Shown here one piece after another: positions 35,854 through 44,260 of a DNA stretch of 64,000 bases (position 1 is the first letter of the stretch; each line of letters begins with the position of its first letter). The stretch is from an uncultured Lachnospiraceae bacterium (GTDB lineage Bacteria; Bacillota_A; Clostridia; Lachnospirales; Lachnospiraceae): positions 1-64,000 of the forward strand of contig CAJLNC010000004.1 in assembly GCA_905207905.1 (NCBI GenBank), given 5' to 3'. The position numbers and the translations under genes were made by a program. The notes beneath the pieces are model-generated. The model saw only the letters and a program-made list of their open reading frames with translations. It was not told where the DNA came from and searched no databases.

Positions 35854-36720
35854 TCACTTCCAATCCAGCATGTAGCGCTGGAAAATTACCGCATCCTTTG
35901 CATCCTGATCCAGAGCCTCCTCGCTCATGACGCCGCAGATAGGACGCCAGATTTTAATATCCTGTCCCACCTGACCGCCCATATTCACGAAAGGCTCCAT
36001 CACTACCCGCTTGTCATAGCCAATGTCTTTTAAGGCTTCCCCAATCTCTCTCCAGGGGGTACGGCCCTTTCCGGGCACCATGCGGTTGCATTCACCGGTA
36101 TGGAAATGTCCCAAAAGATCTCCGGCGGTGCGGATGGCTGCTCCGATGCTGGCCTCCTCAATGTTCATATGAAAAGTGTCCAGCATCACCCAGACATTGG
36201 AGCAGTCCGCTTCCTTTACAAATCTTACGCCTTCTTCGGCAGTGTTCAGCAGATAGTTTTCAAACCGGTTCAAACACTCCAGATTCAGATCCACGCCGTA
36301 CTGGGCGGCTTCCCTTGCCAGAAGCCGGATCCCCTCCACCGCATTCTTCCAGTCCTCCTCCTTATCCACCGGACGGGTGTAGTCCACCGGCCAGTAGGAA
36401 TAGAGTGCTCCGCCTACAGCGGTACTTCCCAGCTGTTCCATCACAGAAAACAGTTTCTTGTACCATTCCATGGCCGAAGCCCGCACTTCTTTATTGCCGA
36501 TATTATGAGCTGCCACCGGGCCGTAGCCTACGGTCAGCTCGATCCCATTATCATCCGCAGCTCTTTTCAGCCTGCGGATCTCCTCCGGACTGTAATCCGG
36601 AAGGGGGGCTCCGCCAATCTCAAGAATATCAAACCCCAGCCTGGCCGCTTTGTCAACATATTTTACATAATCTGCTGACCATTCCTTTTCCCAATACGCA
36701 TAATAAATACCATGCTTCAT
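35854..36720 (-). CDS. D-allulose (D-psicose) 3-epimerase
   Basis: Interconverts D-fructose and D-allulose at C3 with a divalent metal. The 288 residues begin MKHGIYYAYWEKEWSADYVK, very like characterised clostridial D-allulose 3-epimerases. Metal and catalytic residues line up: E148 (LNLECLNRFENYL), D181 (VMLDTFHMNIEEASIG), H207 (LGHFHTGECNR) and E242 (VVMEPFVNMGG). D-tagatose 3-epimerase is the close alternative. It sits between the ABC permease and the LacI regulator, making a ketohexose the probable operon substrate. Confidence 0.9.
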   Translation of the reverse strand: MKHGIYYAYWEKEWSADYVKYVDKAARLGFDILEIGGAPLPDYSPEEIRRLKRAADDNGIELTVGYGPVAAHNIGNKEVRASAMEWYKKLFSVMEQLGSTAVGGALYSYWPVDYTRPVDKEEDWKNAVEGIRLLAREAAQYGVDLNLECLNRFENYLLNTAEEGVRFVKEADCSNVWVMLDTFHMNIEEASIGAAIRTAGDLLGHFHTGECNRMVPGKGRTPWREIGEALKDIGYDKRVVMEPFVNMGGQVGQDIKIWRPICGVMSEEALDQDAKDAVIFQRYMLDWK

Positions 36721-36729
36721 AAAATCACC

Positions 36730-37692
36730 TTATGCCTTTCTTGACTTTAACTGGTCGATCACTACTGCCAGGGTGATCAGCACGCCGGAGGTTACCTCCA
36801 ATACGAAGGTATTCAGGCCGAACTGAGTGCCTGCATTGTTGATCAGTACCATCAAAATAGTTCCCAAGATCGTTCCTGTCACTGCACCCCGGCCGCCGCT
36901 AAGGGATGCGCCGCCGATAACGGAAGCTGCGATGGCATCCATCTCATACCCGTCTCCTCCTGTGGGATAAGCGCTGTTTACACGGGCGGTAAGCATCACG
37001 CCTGCAATACCGCACAGCACGCCGCAGAGACAATATACCGAATAAAACATTTTCCGAACCTTAATACCGCTCAAGCGGGCAACCTCCACACCGCTTCCGA
37101 TCACATACAGGTTCCGTCCAAATATAGTGTATCGTAAGATTAAGATTGCAATCACGGCTACTGCGATCCAGATTAAAGCCAGATAAGGAATTTTACCTAC
37201 AGAACCGATACCCAGCTCCATAACCTTGCGGTCAATACCGGAGATGGTCTTTGCATCAGAGATGATTTTTACCGCGCCGCGGATGATGGTCTGAGAGCCT
37301 AAGGTAGCGATCATAGGAGCTACATTAAATTCGTAGATAATGGCTGCGTTGTACAGTCCGCAGATGCCGCCGATCACGATGGCAATCATCACAGAGGGAA
37401 GCACGCCCATTCCCATCTTAGACTGGAGCAGCGCCAGAACCATGCTGGAAAGTCCGGTGATGGCTCCCACACTGATATCAATACCGGAAGTGATGATGAT
37501 AAAGGTCTCTGCCACCGCCAGTACACCGGTAATCGAACACTGCTTCAGCAGATTCATTAGATTATATTCAGAAAAAAAGTTGTCTGTAACAATGGAAGCC
37601 ATTGCGAACAGTACTACAATAATGGCAATCAGAGAAAACTCTGTGGTCTGGTAAAAATGTTTCATTCCAGTAGCTGATTTTTTCTTGTTCAT
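36730..37692 (-). CDS. Ribose-type sugar ABC transporter permease (ketohexose operon)
   Basis: Membrane subunit of 320 residues with the RbsC family signature VAETFIIITSGIDISVGAITGLSS and VIGGASLSGGRGAVTGTILG, plus about eight to ten hydrophobic helices. It lies between the ATPase gene (17 nt upstream) and the epimerase (9 nt downstream). It should form a transporter with the neighbouring ATPase and binding protein, importing a rare hexose or related sugar. Confidence 0.93.
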   Translation of the reverse strand: MNKKKSATGMKHFYQTTEFSLIAIIVVLFAMASIVTDNFFSEYNLMNLLKQCSITGVLAVAETFIIITSGIDISVGAITGLSSMVLALLQSKMGMGVLPSVMIAIVIGGICGLYNAAIIYEFNVAPMIATLGSQTIIRGAVKIISDAKTISGIDRKVMELGIGSVGKIPYLALIWIAVAVIAILILRYTIFGRNLYVIGSGVEVARLSGIKVRKMFYSVYCLCGVLCGIAGVMLTARVNSAYPTGGDGYEMDAIAASVIGGASLSGGRGAVTGTILGTILMVLINNAGTQFGLNTFVLEVTSGVLITLAVVIDQLKSRKA

Positions 37693-37709
37693 GAGAATTC
37701 CTCCCGCTT

Positions 37710-39218
37710 TTATTCTTCAATGGATGCTGCCAGCAGCACCTGCTCTTCTGTTAAGTCCTTCATCTGCTCTTTGCTGTAGGATGCCGTGATCTTACCCTGA
37801 GCCATAACGATCATCCTGTCTGACAAGCCCATCACCTCAGGCAGGTAAGAAGAAATCAAAATGACTCCCTTCCCCGCCTCCGTCAGACGCTCAATGAGCT
37901 TAAAAATCTCTTCCTTTGCTCCCACATCTACACCCACGGTAGGTTCATCAAAAATTAATATCTCCGGATCTCTGCACAGCAGCTTTGCAATAACCACCTT
38001 CTGCTGGTTTCCTCCGGAAAGATTCCCTACCAGCTGATGAATGCTGGGTGTCTTTACATTAATCTTTTTGCTGAACTCTTCCGCCCGCTCATCTTCCTTT
38101 TTCAGATTGATGACTCCGCCTTTGCTGATCATATCATAAGAGTTCATATTGATATTGGTTTTAATAGCCAGAGGCAATGCCAGGCCGTCTGCCCTCCGGT
38201 CCTCTGTCAGAAAACCGATCTTTTTCTCCAGCGCATCCTGAGGATTTTTGATTTTGGTCTCTTTTCCCCGAAGGTAAAGTTTTCCGGAAGTATACTTGTC
38301 TACTCCGTAAATAGCCCGCATAATCTCACTGCGGCCAGCACCTACCAAACCAAAAAATCCCAGGATTTCTCCCTTATGTACGGCAAAATCAATCTTTTCA
38401 AAATGATGGCCGTCTCCAAAATTCTCTACCCGAAGCAGCTCTTCTCCCGGTTCAAAATGCCTGATATCATAGATATCCGACATAGCCCGTCCTACCATCA
38501 TGGCAACTAAAGATTCTTTCGTTACTTCTTCAATCGGCTTGGTGTCCACATAGGTTCCGTCTTTTAAGATCGTAACTGAATCGCAAATATCCATAATCTC
38601 CTCCAGACGGTGGGAAATATAGATCACGCTGACTCCCTGAGCCTTTAACTCTTTAATATAGTCAAAAAGAATTTCTACCTTTTCGTTTTCCAGCAGTGCG
38701 GTGGGTTCATCAAAGATCACCAGCTTAATATTATCATTTACAGAAATCTTGCTGATAGTGACCATAGCCTGCATGGCAATGGGCAGATCTTTGATCTTTG
38801 CCAGGGGATTTACATCCATCTTAAACTTGTCCACAATCACCTGGCTTTCCTCGTTCATTTTCTTCCAGTCAACCGTCCCAAATTTCGTTTTCGGCACTTT
38901 CCCCAGAAAATAATTTTCCGCAATGCTCAGATCCGGCGCGATATTTACATGCTGATAGTTGGCAAACATGCCATGCTCCTGCGCCTGCAGGGCATCCATA
39001 CCGGAAACCCAGGTTCCATTGTCATTCAAAGAAATGGTTCCCTTATTCGGCTTCTCCACACCCATGATACATTTAATCAAAGTGGATTTTCCAGCGCCAT
39101 TTTCACCTACCAGAGCTCTTACCTCTCCTTTTTGGATGGTGAAGCTGACGTCATTGAGTGCGGTTACGCCGGGATAAAATTTACTGATATGTTCGATCTT
39201 TAAAATTGTATTATCCAA
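37710..39218 (-). CDS. Ribose-type sugar ABC transporter ATPase (ketohexose operon)
   Basis: Double-ATPase subunit of 502 residues. Site 1: GENGAGKST, a weak signature LPIAMQAMVTISK, LVIFDEPTALL. Site 2: GLVGAGRSEIMRAIYG, LSGGNQQKVVIAK, ILIFDEPTVGVD. This asymmetry is normal for RbsA-type proteins. The ORF is open to 39347, but TTG 39218 (DNTILKIEHISKFYPG) has GGGAGGAAGAGAT upstream and starts exactly where the family does. The upstream stretch contains an intercistronic hairpin and is not coding. Confidence 0.9.
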   Translation of the reverse strand: MDNTILKIEHISKFYPGVTALNDVSFTIQKGEVRALVGENGAGKSTLIKCIMGVEKPNKGTISLNDNGTWVSGMDALQAQEHGMFANYQHVNIAPDLSIAENYFLGKVPKTKFGTVDWKKMNEESQVIVDKFKMDVNPLAKIKDLPIAMQAMVTISKISVNDNIKLVIFDEPTALLENEKVEILFDYIKELKAQGVSVIYISHRLEEIMDICDSVTILKDGTYVDTKPIEEVTKESLVAMMVGRAMSDIYDIRHFEPGEELLRVENFGDGHHFEKIDFAVHKGEILGFFGLVGAGRSEIMRAIYGVDKYTSGKLYLRGKETKIKNPQDALEKKIGFLTEDRRADGLALPLAIKTNINMNSYDMISKGGVINLKKEDERAEEFSKKINVKTPSIHQLVGNLSGGNQQKVVIAKLLCRDPEILIFDEPTVGVDVGAKEEIFKLIERLTEAGKGVILISSYLPEVMGLSDRMIVMAQGKITASYSKEQMKDLTEEQVLLAASIEE

Positions 39219-39239
39219 ATCTCTTCCTCCCGAACTTGT

Positions 39240-39327
39240 GCGCCAGTGTACAAGGGACAACACGTTTTTCTTGTTTTTCTGCGTTTTCTTCTGTACTTGA
39301 AACGCATTGTCCTTTGTACGCCAACGC
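39240..39327. repeat. Long intercistronic hairpin (family 2 GTACAAGGGACAAC element)
   Basis: GCGCCAGTGTACAAGGGACA (from 39240) pairs with the complementary arm CCTTTGTACGCCAACGC (to 39327) over about 25 positions with a few mismatches. It lies between the binding-protein gene (stop at 39430) and the ATPase gene (start 39218). Such hairpins after binding-protein genes commonly protect the abundant upstream mRNA or damp expression of downstream genes. The sequence motif recurs elsewhere in the window. Confidence 0.75.
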
Positions 39328-39429
39328 TGCAAAAGAGGGCCTCCCAAAACTATAATATTTGAATTTATAGATAGGTCTGCCCTCTTTGATTTTCATTCAC
39401 CAGATACGCTTAATTCTAAGGTAAACCTC

Positions 39430-40467
39430 TTATCTTGCCAGCAGTGTAGGATTCAGCAGAGCCTGGGTAGCCTCGTCTTCCAGCATATCCTGAAGAACTG
39501 CGCTGGGCTCACAGTTTACCTGTTTCTCAGTTTCCGGATTCTTACCTTCCAGAACAGTGATGATGGCATTCTTAGCTGCCTCATAACCCTGAGTATAAGC
39601 ATCCTGCACGATGATGGCATCCAGAACGCCGTCCTCTAATGCCTGAATCTCGGTAGCATCAGAGTCCACACCGATAATAACAGCCTTGTCGCCAAGGTTC
39701 GCAGTCTGAGCTGCTAAAACAGCGCCGTTGGCAGAAATATTGTTTCCGCCGTAGATACCGATCAGCTCATCGCCAAAAGTAGAAATCTGGTTTTCTACGT
39801 TAGCCTGTGCCTCTTCCAGGTTGTTGTTGTTGTAATAGGTCTCGGTGCAGGTGATCTCAGGAGCATGCTCTGCCATATAATCAACAAAGCCCTGCATTCT
39901 CTGCTCGCCGTTTGCATTCACCATGGAGTAGTTCATAGCAACCGTTCCTTTAGGCTCAATGCCTTTCTCTTCCATAAGAGCCAATGCCTGCTCTGCTGCC
40001 AGAGCGCCAATGGACATATTGGAGCAGTAATAGAACTGATTGTAGCAATCCTCATTATCTGTCACATCCCCTTGGAACAGTCCGCAGTTTACAAAATTCA
40101 AAACAATATCCTGTGCAACTGCTTCCATTGCCTTGGGAATGGTAGCTTCCGGAACCTGAGTAGCCGTAACAATGGCATCCGGCTTAGCTGCAATCGCTTC
40201 CTCAAATGCAGTTACATAGCCTTCTGTCTGGGACTCTTCTGCCGGTCCAGTGGTCTGAAGGTTAATCTTCACACCATACTCTTCTTCCATATCCAGAACT
40301 GCGTTCTGAATACCAATACCGATGTACTGCCAGAACTCGGATGCAGTAGAGCAGGACAGATAGATCAGATCCATCTCTTCCGGTGTCTCTGCCATTGCAG
40401 TAACGCCCATCATCATGCTTGCAGCCATGGTTGCGCTCAGCAGCGCGCTGATCAGTTTCTTTTTCAT
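39430..40467 (-). CDS. Sugar ABC transporter substrate-binding protein (ketohexose operon)
   Basis: Exported protein of 345 residues with signal peptide MKKKLISALLSATMAASMMM...AMAE and the periplasmic-binding type 1 fold (IYLSCSTASEFWQYIGIG; IGIYGGNNISANGAVLAAQ; VIIGVDSDATEIQALEDG). There is no lipobox cysteine near the cleavage site, unusual for a Gram-positive binding protein. First gene of the operon, transcribed from 40568-40596 with an operator near the start site. The ribosome site is AAGGAGGTATTTCAA. Confidence 0.92.
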   Translation of the reverse strand: MKKKLISALLSATMAASMMMGVTAMAETPEEMDLIYLSCSTASEFWQYIGIGIQNAVLDMEEEYGVKINLQTTGPAEESQTEGYVTAFEEAIAAKPDAIVTATQVPEATIPKAMEAVAQDIVLNFVNCGLFQGDVTDNEDCYNQFYYCSNMSIGALAAEQALALMEEKGIEPKGTVAMNYSMVNANGEQRMQGFVDYMAEHAPEITCTETYYNNNNLEEAQANVENQISTFGDELIGIYGGNNISANGAVLAAQTANLGDKAVIIGVDSDATEIQALEDGVLDAIIVQDAYTQGYEAAKNAIITVLEGKNPETEKQVNCEPSAVLQDMLEDEATQALLNPTLLAR

Positions 40468-40549
40468 TTGAAATACCTCCTTAAAAGTAAAATAGTACCG
40501 CTCCTTCTGCGGTCCCCCTAAATCTTTCTGAAACGCGGCCCCTATATGT

Positions 40550-40557
40550 AACCGGTT
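40550..40557. promoter_or_regulatory. Operator half of a pair: AACCGGTT near the transcription start
   Basis: TGGAACCGGTTACA on the minus strand, an AACCGGTT palindrome about ten bases downstream of the -10 box. It suits repression by a LacI-family protein; it also matches most of the CcpA cre consensus, so catabolite control is an alternative. A second copy occurs at 40712-40723. Confidence 0.7.
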
Positions 40558-40567
40558 CCATATCTAA

Positions 40568-40596
40568 TATATAGTATAATCCACCAATTTTGTCAA
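40568..40596 (-). promoter_or_regulatory. Promoter of the ketohexose operon
   Basis: The minus strand has TTGACA (40591-40596), a 17-nt spacer and TATATA (40568-40573). It lies about 100 nt upstream of the binding-protein start, with an operator palindrome just downstream. Confidence 0.75.
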
Positions 40597-40711
40597 TCTT
40601 TTTTGTATTTTTTTCGTTTTTTCTTCTATTTTGCACAAATTTCAGGACTCTTTTTTGTATAGTATTTCTATTCTATTTCTATTTTTTCTAATAGTTTCTT
40701 AATTTAAATAA

Positions 40712-40723
40712 AGAACCGGTTCT
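40712..40723. promoter_or_regulatory. Second operator AGAACCGGTTCT, upstream of the promoter
   Basis: A perfect 12-nt palindrome sharing the AACCGGTT core of the site at 40550. The centres are about 164 bp apart, flanking the promoter, which suits looping by a tetrameric LacI-type regulator. Confidence 0.68.
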
Positions 40724-40734
40724 ATATTCGTATA

Positions 40735-40779
40735 CAAAATCAGCATACAAGGACATAACGATTTTTCTTGTATGCTGAT
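40735..40779 (-). terminator. Terminator downstream of the alcohol dehydrogenase operon
   Basis: ATCAGCATACAAG (40739-40751) and CTTGTATGCTGAT (40767-40779) pair perfectly; on the minus strand the stem is followed by TTTTG. It lies about 70 nt past the dehydrogenase stop and just before the upstream operator of the next operon. Confidence 0.72.
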
Positions 40780-40846
40780 GGTATGCATTTTCATATGCAA
40801 TTTGATTCCCTTGCATCTTAAAAATTAGTAGCCTCAAAATCCGTTC

Positions 40847-42019
40847 TTACAGCTTTCTAATTTTTTCTTCTTCACCATAATAAACTATTTTCATTAATCG
40901 CTCCATATCTTTTTCTGACGGCTGAATGGGATTATACGGTGTACAGCGATCCTGAAAGGCATGAATTAGCATTGCCGGTATATCTTTTTCGAAAACATCA
41001 TCTTTATTTACAACTTCCTTCATTGTGTTCGGAATATTTACCGTTTTACGCAATTTTAAAACAGCCTCTCTCAAGTCTCCAAAACCGCACAACTCCTCCA
41101 GCCGCTGATATTTTCTGCTCGCCCGGTCACATGACTTATTATATTCCAGTATATAAGGAAGCGTTACTGCATTGGCCAATCCATGAGATACATGAAAAAA
41201 TCCGCCAAAAGCGTGAGCAATCGTATGTACAATTCCCAACCCCGCCGAAGCAAATGCCATTCCTGCAATACAGGACGCATTTTGCATTTTCTCACGATAC
41301 TCTAAATTACCCGGCTCCAAGTAGGCTAACGGCAGATACTGAAAAATCATCTGAACCGCCTTCTCGGCCAGCGCATCTGTAAAATCGGTAGCATTATTTG
41401 ACACATACGCTTCAATCGCATGAGTAAGAGCGTCCACCCCAGTGTTGGCAGTCAGGCTTCCATTCATACTACTGGTCATTTCCGGAGGAAGGATTGCAAC
41501 ATCCGGTATCAGACGTACGTCTGCAAAAGAAAATTTTCTATTTTTCTTACTATCTGAAAGTACTACAGAAGCAGTTGCTTCACTTCCGGTTCCACTTGTA
41601 GTCGGAATACACATAAGATGAGCCTTTACTCTTAAATTCTTAATAATGCCCTTTTCCCTCAAGCGATCCATTTCCAGCCCCTTAAGCTGCGGATTTTCAT
41701 AAAATGCCCAGATACCTTTTGCCGCATCCAAAGCTGAACCTCCGCCCAATCCAATAATCCAATCCGGCTGAAACGCCTCTGCCTTTTCTGCTCCTTTTAA
41801 TATGCTATCAAATTCTGGATTCGGCTCCACCTGATCGAAACAACAGTATTTTGCTCCAATCTTCTCTAAATGTTCCGTAACTCGCGCCAGTTGGCCGCTC
41901 TGCTCTGCATAAGGTCCACTAGTTACTATCATTGCCGCCTTGCACTGTATCCCTTCAATATAATCAAGCGAATCTCTCCCTGAAACAATTGCATCTCCGC
42001 CAAATTTCATTACTTGCAT
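40847..42019 (-). CDS. Iron-containing alcohol dehydrogenase
   Basis: Group III NAD(P)-dependent dehydrogenase of 390 residues. IIGLGGGSALDAAKGIWAFY binds the cofactor and MCIPTTSGTGSEATASVVLS is the family motif. Metal ligands lie in GVDALTHAIEAYVSN and VHTIAHAFGGFFHVSHGLAN. It follows two DUF2804 genes and a branched-chain-type transporter in one apparent operon, so its substrate is probably a metabolite of whatever that transporter brings in. The protein is cytoplasmic and likely oxygen-sensitive. Confidence 0.93.
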   Translation of the reverse strand: MQVMKFGGDAIVSGRDSLDYIEGIQCKAAMIVTSGPYAEQSGQLARVTEHLEKIGAKYCCFDQVEPNPEFDSILKGAEKAEAFQPDWIIGLGGGSALDAAKGIWAFYENPQLKGLEMDRLREKGIIKNLRVKAHLMCIPTTSGTGSEATASVVLSDSKKNRKFSFADVRLIPDVAILPPEMTSSMNGSLTANTGVDALTHAIEAYVSNNATDFTDALAEKAVQMIFQYLPLAYLEPGNLEYREKMQNASCIAGMAFASAGLGIVHTIAHAFGGFFHVSHGLANAVTLPYILEYNKSCDRASRKYQRLEELCGFGDLREAVLKLRKTVNIPNTMKEVVNKDDVFEKDIPAMLIHAFQDRCTPYNPIQPSEKDMERLMKIVYYGEEEKIRKL

Positions 42020-42033
42020 TTTTCTCTTCTCCT

Positions 42034-43056
42034 TTACCCTCTAACGCCCCAATTATTTCTTACATCTTCTGCAAAACCAAAAAAGTCTTTCACTTCCAAT
42101 ACCGTTCCATCATCCAACACACACGTTCCATAAAACTTTCCAAAAACCTGATGCTGAAGCGATCCACCTTTGGAAAGATCACAGAGCGTAGAACGATCCA
42201 AGACAGGAACAAACTCCATATCAAAACGTCCGTCATTTGATACCATATGCCAGGGTGCACAGTCATATCCCTCTTCCGGAATATGAAAAACAATCTCATC
42301 AAATTTATGAGCTATTCCGTCATAAAAAATCATATTCTCTGTTGCACGGGAAAGATCTCCAAAACCGTAACCAATATTAAATCCGAAATTTTTTCCCTCA
42401 AGTTCGCCGCTGGCACTGCCCCAAAACCATCGATTCTCATTTGGCCATATTCCTCTTCCAAAATCCAGCACTGCAAAATCCTTTTCTGATGCAAAGGTAT
42501 GTACAAAATCGCCTATCCGGATGCTTCCACTGGCTCTCATACAGTTTAGTTTCTCATTAAAATAAAAATATTCTTTTCCGTCTGAAAACGGAGTAACAAT
42601 TACCATACGTTCCGTCTCCGGTACCGTTAATACCAGATCCAACTGATAATCCTTTCCGTCCTGGAAGTCCTTCATATTTGCTTTGATAATATGTTTCCCC
42701 TCTTTACGGATAAAAATAGCTTCAGCCTTTTCAGAGCGAAAATAGCAAGTCCCTTCATCGTCCTTAGGTTGGTCAAGATTTCCTGCACCATAAACACTTT
42801 CTGTTACACTGTACTGTTCCTTAAAATTCAACAGGCTGGCAGTAAACATTCCGAAAACTCCAAAATCATTGATCGTGACAGCAACGCCTATATCTTCATT
42901 CCCAATAAAATAATAATCCCATTCTTTTGCCCGACTGCGTTGCACCTTCATATCCTCCGGATTATATTGGAAATACATTTTTCGCGCCCATCCAGGATTC
43001 AATAATTCTCCATTTTCATTAAAAATTTTTTGAAAGTTTTTAATTTCATTCTGCAT
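42034..43056 (-). CDS. DUF2804 family protein, copy 1
   Basis: A protein of 340 residues of the DUF2804 family, predicted to be a two-lobed beta-barrel-like fold without an assigned reaction. Landmarks are LDFGRGIWPNENRWFWGSAS, NFGFNIGYGFGDLSRATEN, VSNDGRFDMEFVPVLDRS and HQVFGKFYGTCVLDDG. It has no signal peptide and should act in the cytoplasm. It is a diverged tandem paralog of the next gene upstream and lies 14 nt before the alcohol dehydrogenase. The start at 43056 has AAGGAGGGGTAGT. Confidence 0.82.
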   Translation of the reverse strand: MQNEIKNFQKIFNENGELLNPGWARKMYFQYNPEDMKVQRSRAKEWDYYFIGNEDIGVAVTINDFGVFGMFTASLLNFKEQYSVTESVYGAGNLDQPKDDEGTCYFRSEKAEAIFIRKEGKHIIKANMKDFQDGKDYQLDLVLTVPETERMVIVTPFSDGKEYFYFNEKLNCMRASGSIRIGDFVHTFASEKDFAVLDFGRGIWPNENRWFWGSASGELEGKNFGFNIGYGFGDLSRATENMIFYDGIAHKFDEIVFHIPEEGYDCAPWHMVSNDGRFDMEFVPVLDRSTLCDLSKGGSLQHQVFGKFYGTCVLDDGTVLEVKDFFGFAEDVRNNWGVRG

Positions 43057-43154
43057 ACTACCCCTCCTTAAAAATAACCGGCTTCATCCATGAGTAAAAT
43101 TATCCTTATATAGCTGCAGCACCGCCCATAAGAGCAGCGCTGCATAATATTCTT

Positions 43155-44210
43155 TTACCAAACATTATTTACTTTTTCTGCAAATCCAAATTCATCCTTA
43201 AACTCAATCTCTGTTCCGTCATCTAAGACAGCCTTTCCTGAGAACAACCCAAATACCTGATGCTGGCCACTGGCATAATCTCCCACTTTCAATCTGGATT
43301 GGCGATCCATCACTGGAACAAAATCCATATCCAATCTTCCATCATTTGTTACAAATTTCCAGTTCTTCATATAACTCTCATCAGGCAGTACAAGTTTCAA
43401 ATCCCCTATAACATCACCTGGTATCTGGAAGGTTAACTGATCAATCTTATTTGCTTTTCCATCATAAAAAATGATATTTTCTGTTGCATAAGAGGTATCT
43501 CCAAAACCATGTCCTATATTAAATCCAAAGGGCTTACCATTAATAGTCGTACTTAATGATCCCCAATACCATTCATTCACATGTTCCCAAATCCCTCGGC
43601 CCCAATCATTTGTACCCGTTGAATTCTCCTTGGTAAACGTATAGGTTTTCCCCGCGTACTCCATCATTCCCTCTGTTATCATATTGTTAACTTTGTAATT
43701 GTAATAAAATAAATTAGGATCTGACTTGTAGGGAATAACCATAACTGTTTTTTCTGTATTTGGCGTTATTACTTTAATATCAGCTTTGAAATCATTTCCT
43801 GGTGTTAAATCTTTAAAGTCTATTACGATATGGCAGCTATCACCCTGTTTATCATAAATGCCAAAAGCGCGATCTGTCTTGTAAGCAGTAGTCGTAAATA
43901 CATCCCGAGGCATAAACATTCCTTCTGAACCTTGCTTCATCAAAATGTCCGATTCACAAACATACTTTTTATTCACATAATCCATAAACTGAACGGTTAA
44001 CCGAGAACAGGAACCCACATTCGCCATAGATAAGCCCAAACCGTAATCTTTATTTAAAATCAGATAATACTCCCATTCTTTCATTTCTGTTTCAGGGACC
44101 TGAATTGCATCGCGATTGTACTCCAACAAGTACTCTCTTGACCAGCCTGCCTCAATTAAATGACCGTTTTTATTCAAAAGAGGATGCTCTTTTGTAATCT
44201 CGTGCTGCAT
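43155..44210 (-). CDS. DUF2804 family protein, copy 2
   Basis: Paralog of copy 1, 351 residues, sharing the same block order: WGRGIWEHVNEWYWGSLS, PFGFNIGHGFGDTSYATEN, VTNDGRLDMDFVPVMDRQ and GQHQVFGLFSGKAVLDDG. The aligned blocks are roughly half identical, so the duplication is old and the two probably have different roles. The frame is open to 44264, but ATG 44210 follows GGAGGGAAAATTT. The gap to copy 1 (43057-43154) has no recognisable element. Function unknown. Confidence 0.82.
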   Translation of the reverse strand: MQHEITKEHPLLNKNGHLIEAGWSREYLLEYNRDAIQVPETEMKEWEYYLILNKDYGLGLSMANVGSCSRLTVQFMDYVNKKYVCESDILMKQGSEGMFMPRDVFTTTAYKTDRAFGIYDKQGDSCHIVIDFKDLTPGNDFKADIKVITPNTEKTVMVIPYKSDPNLFYYNYKVNNMITEGMMEYAGKTYTFTKENSTGTNDWGRGIWEHVNEWYWGSLSTTINGKPFGFNIGHGFGDTSYATENIIFYDGKANKIDQLTFQIPGDVIGDLKLVLPDESYMKNWKFVTNDGRLDMDFVPVMDRQSRLKVGDYASGQHQVFGLFSGKAVLDDGTEIEFKDEFGFAEKVNNVW

Positions 44211-44260
44211 AAATTTTCCCTCCATCTTTTTTCGCCTATATGATTCAGCTATACAAACAA

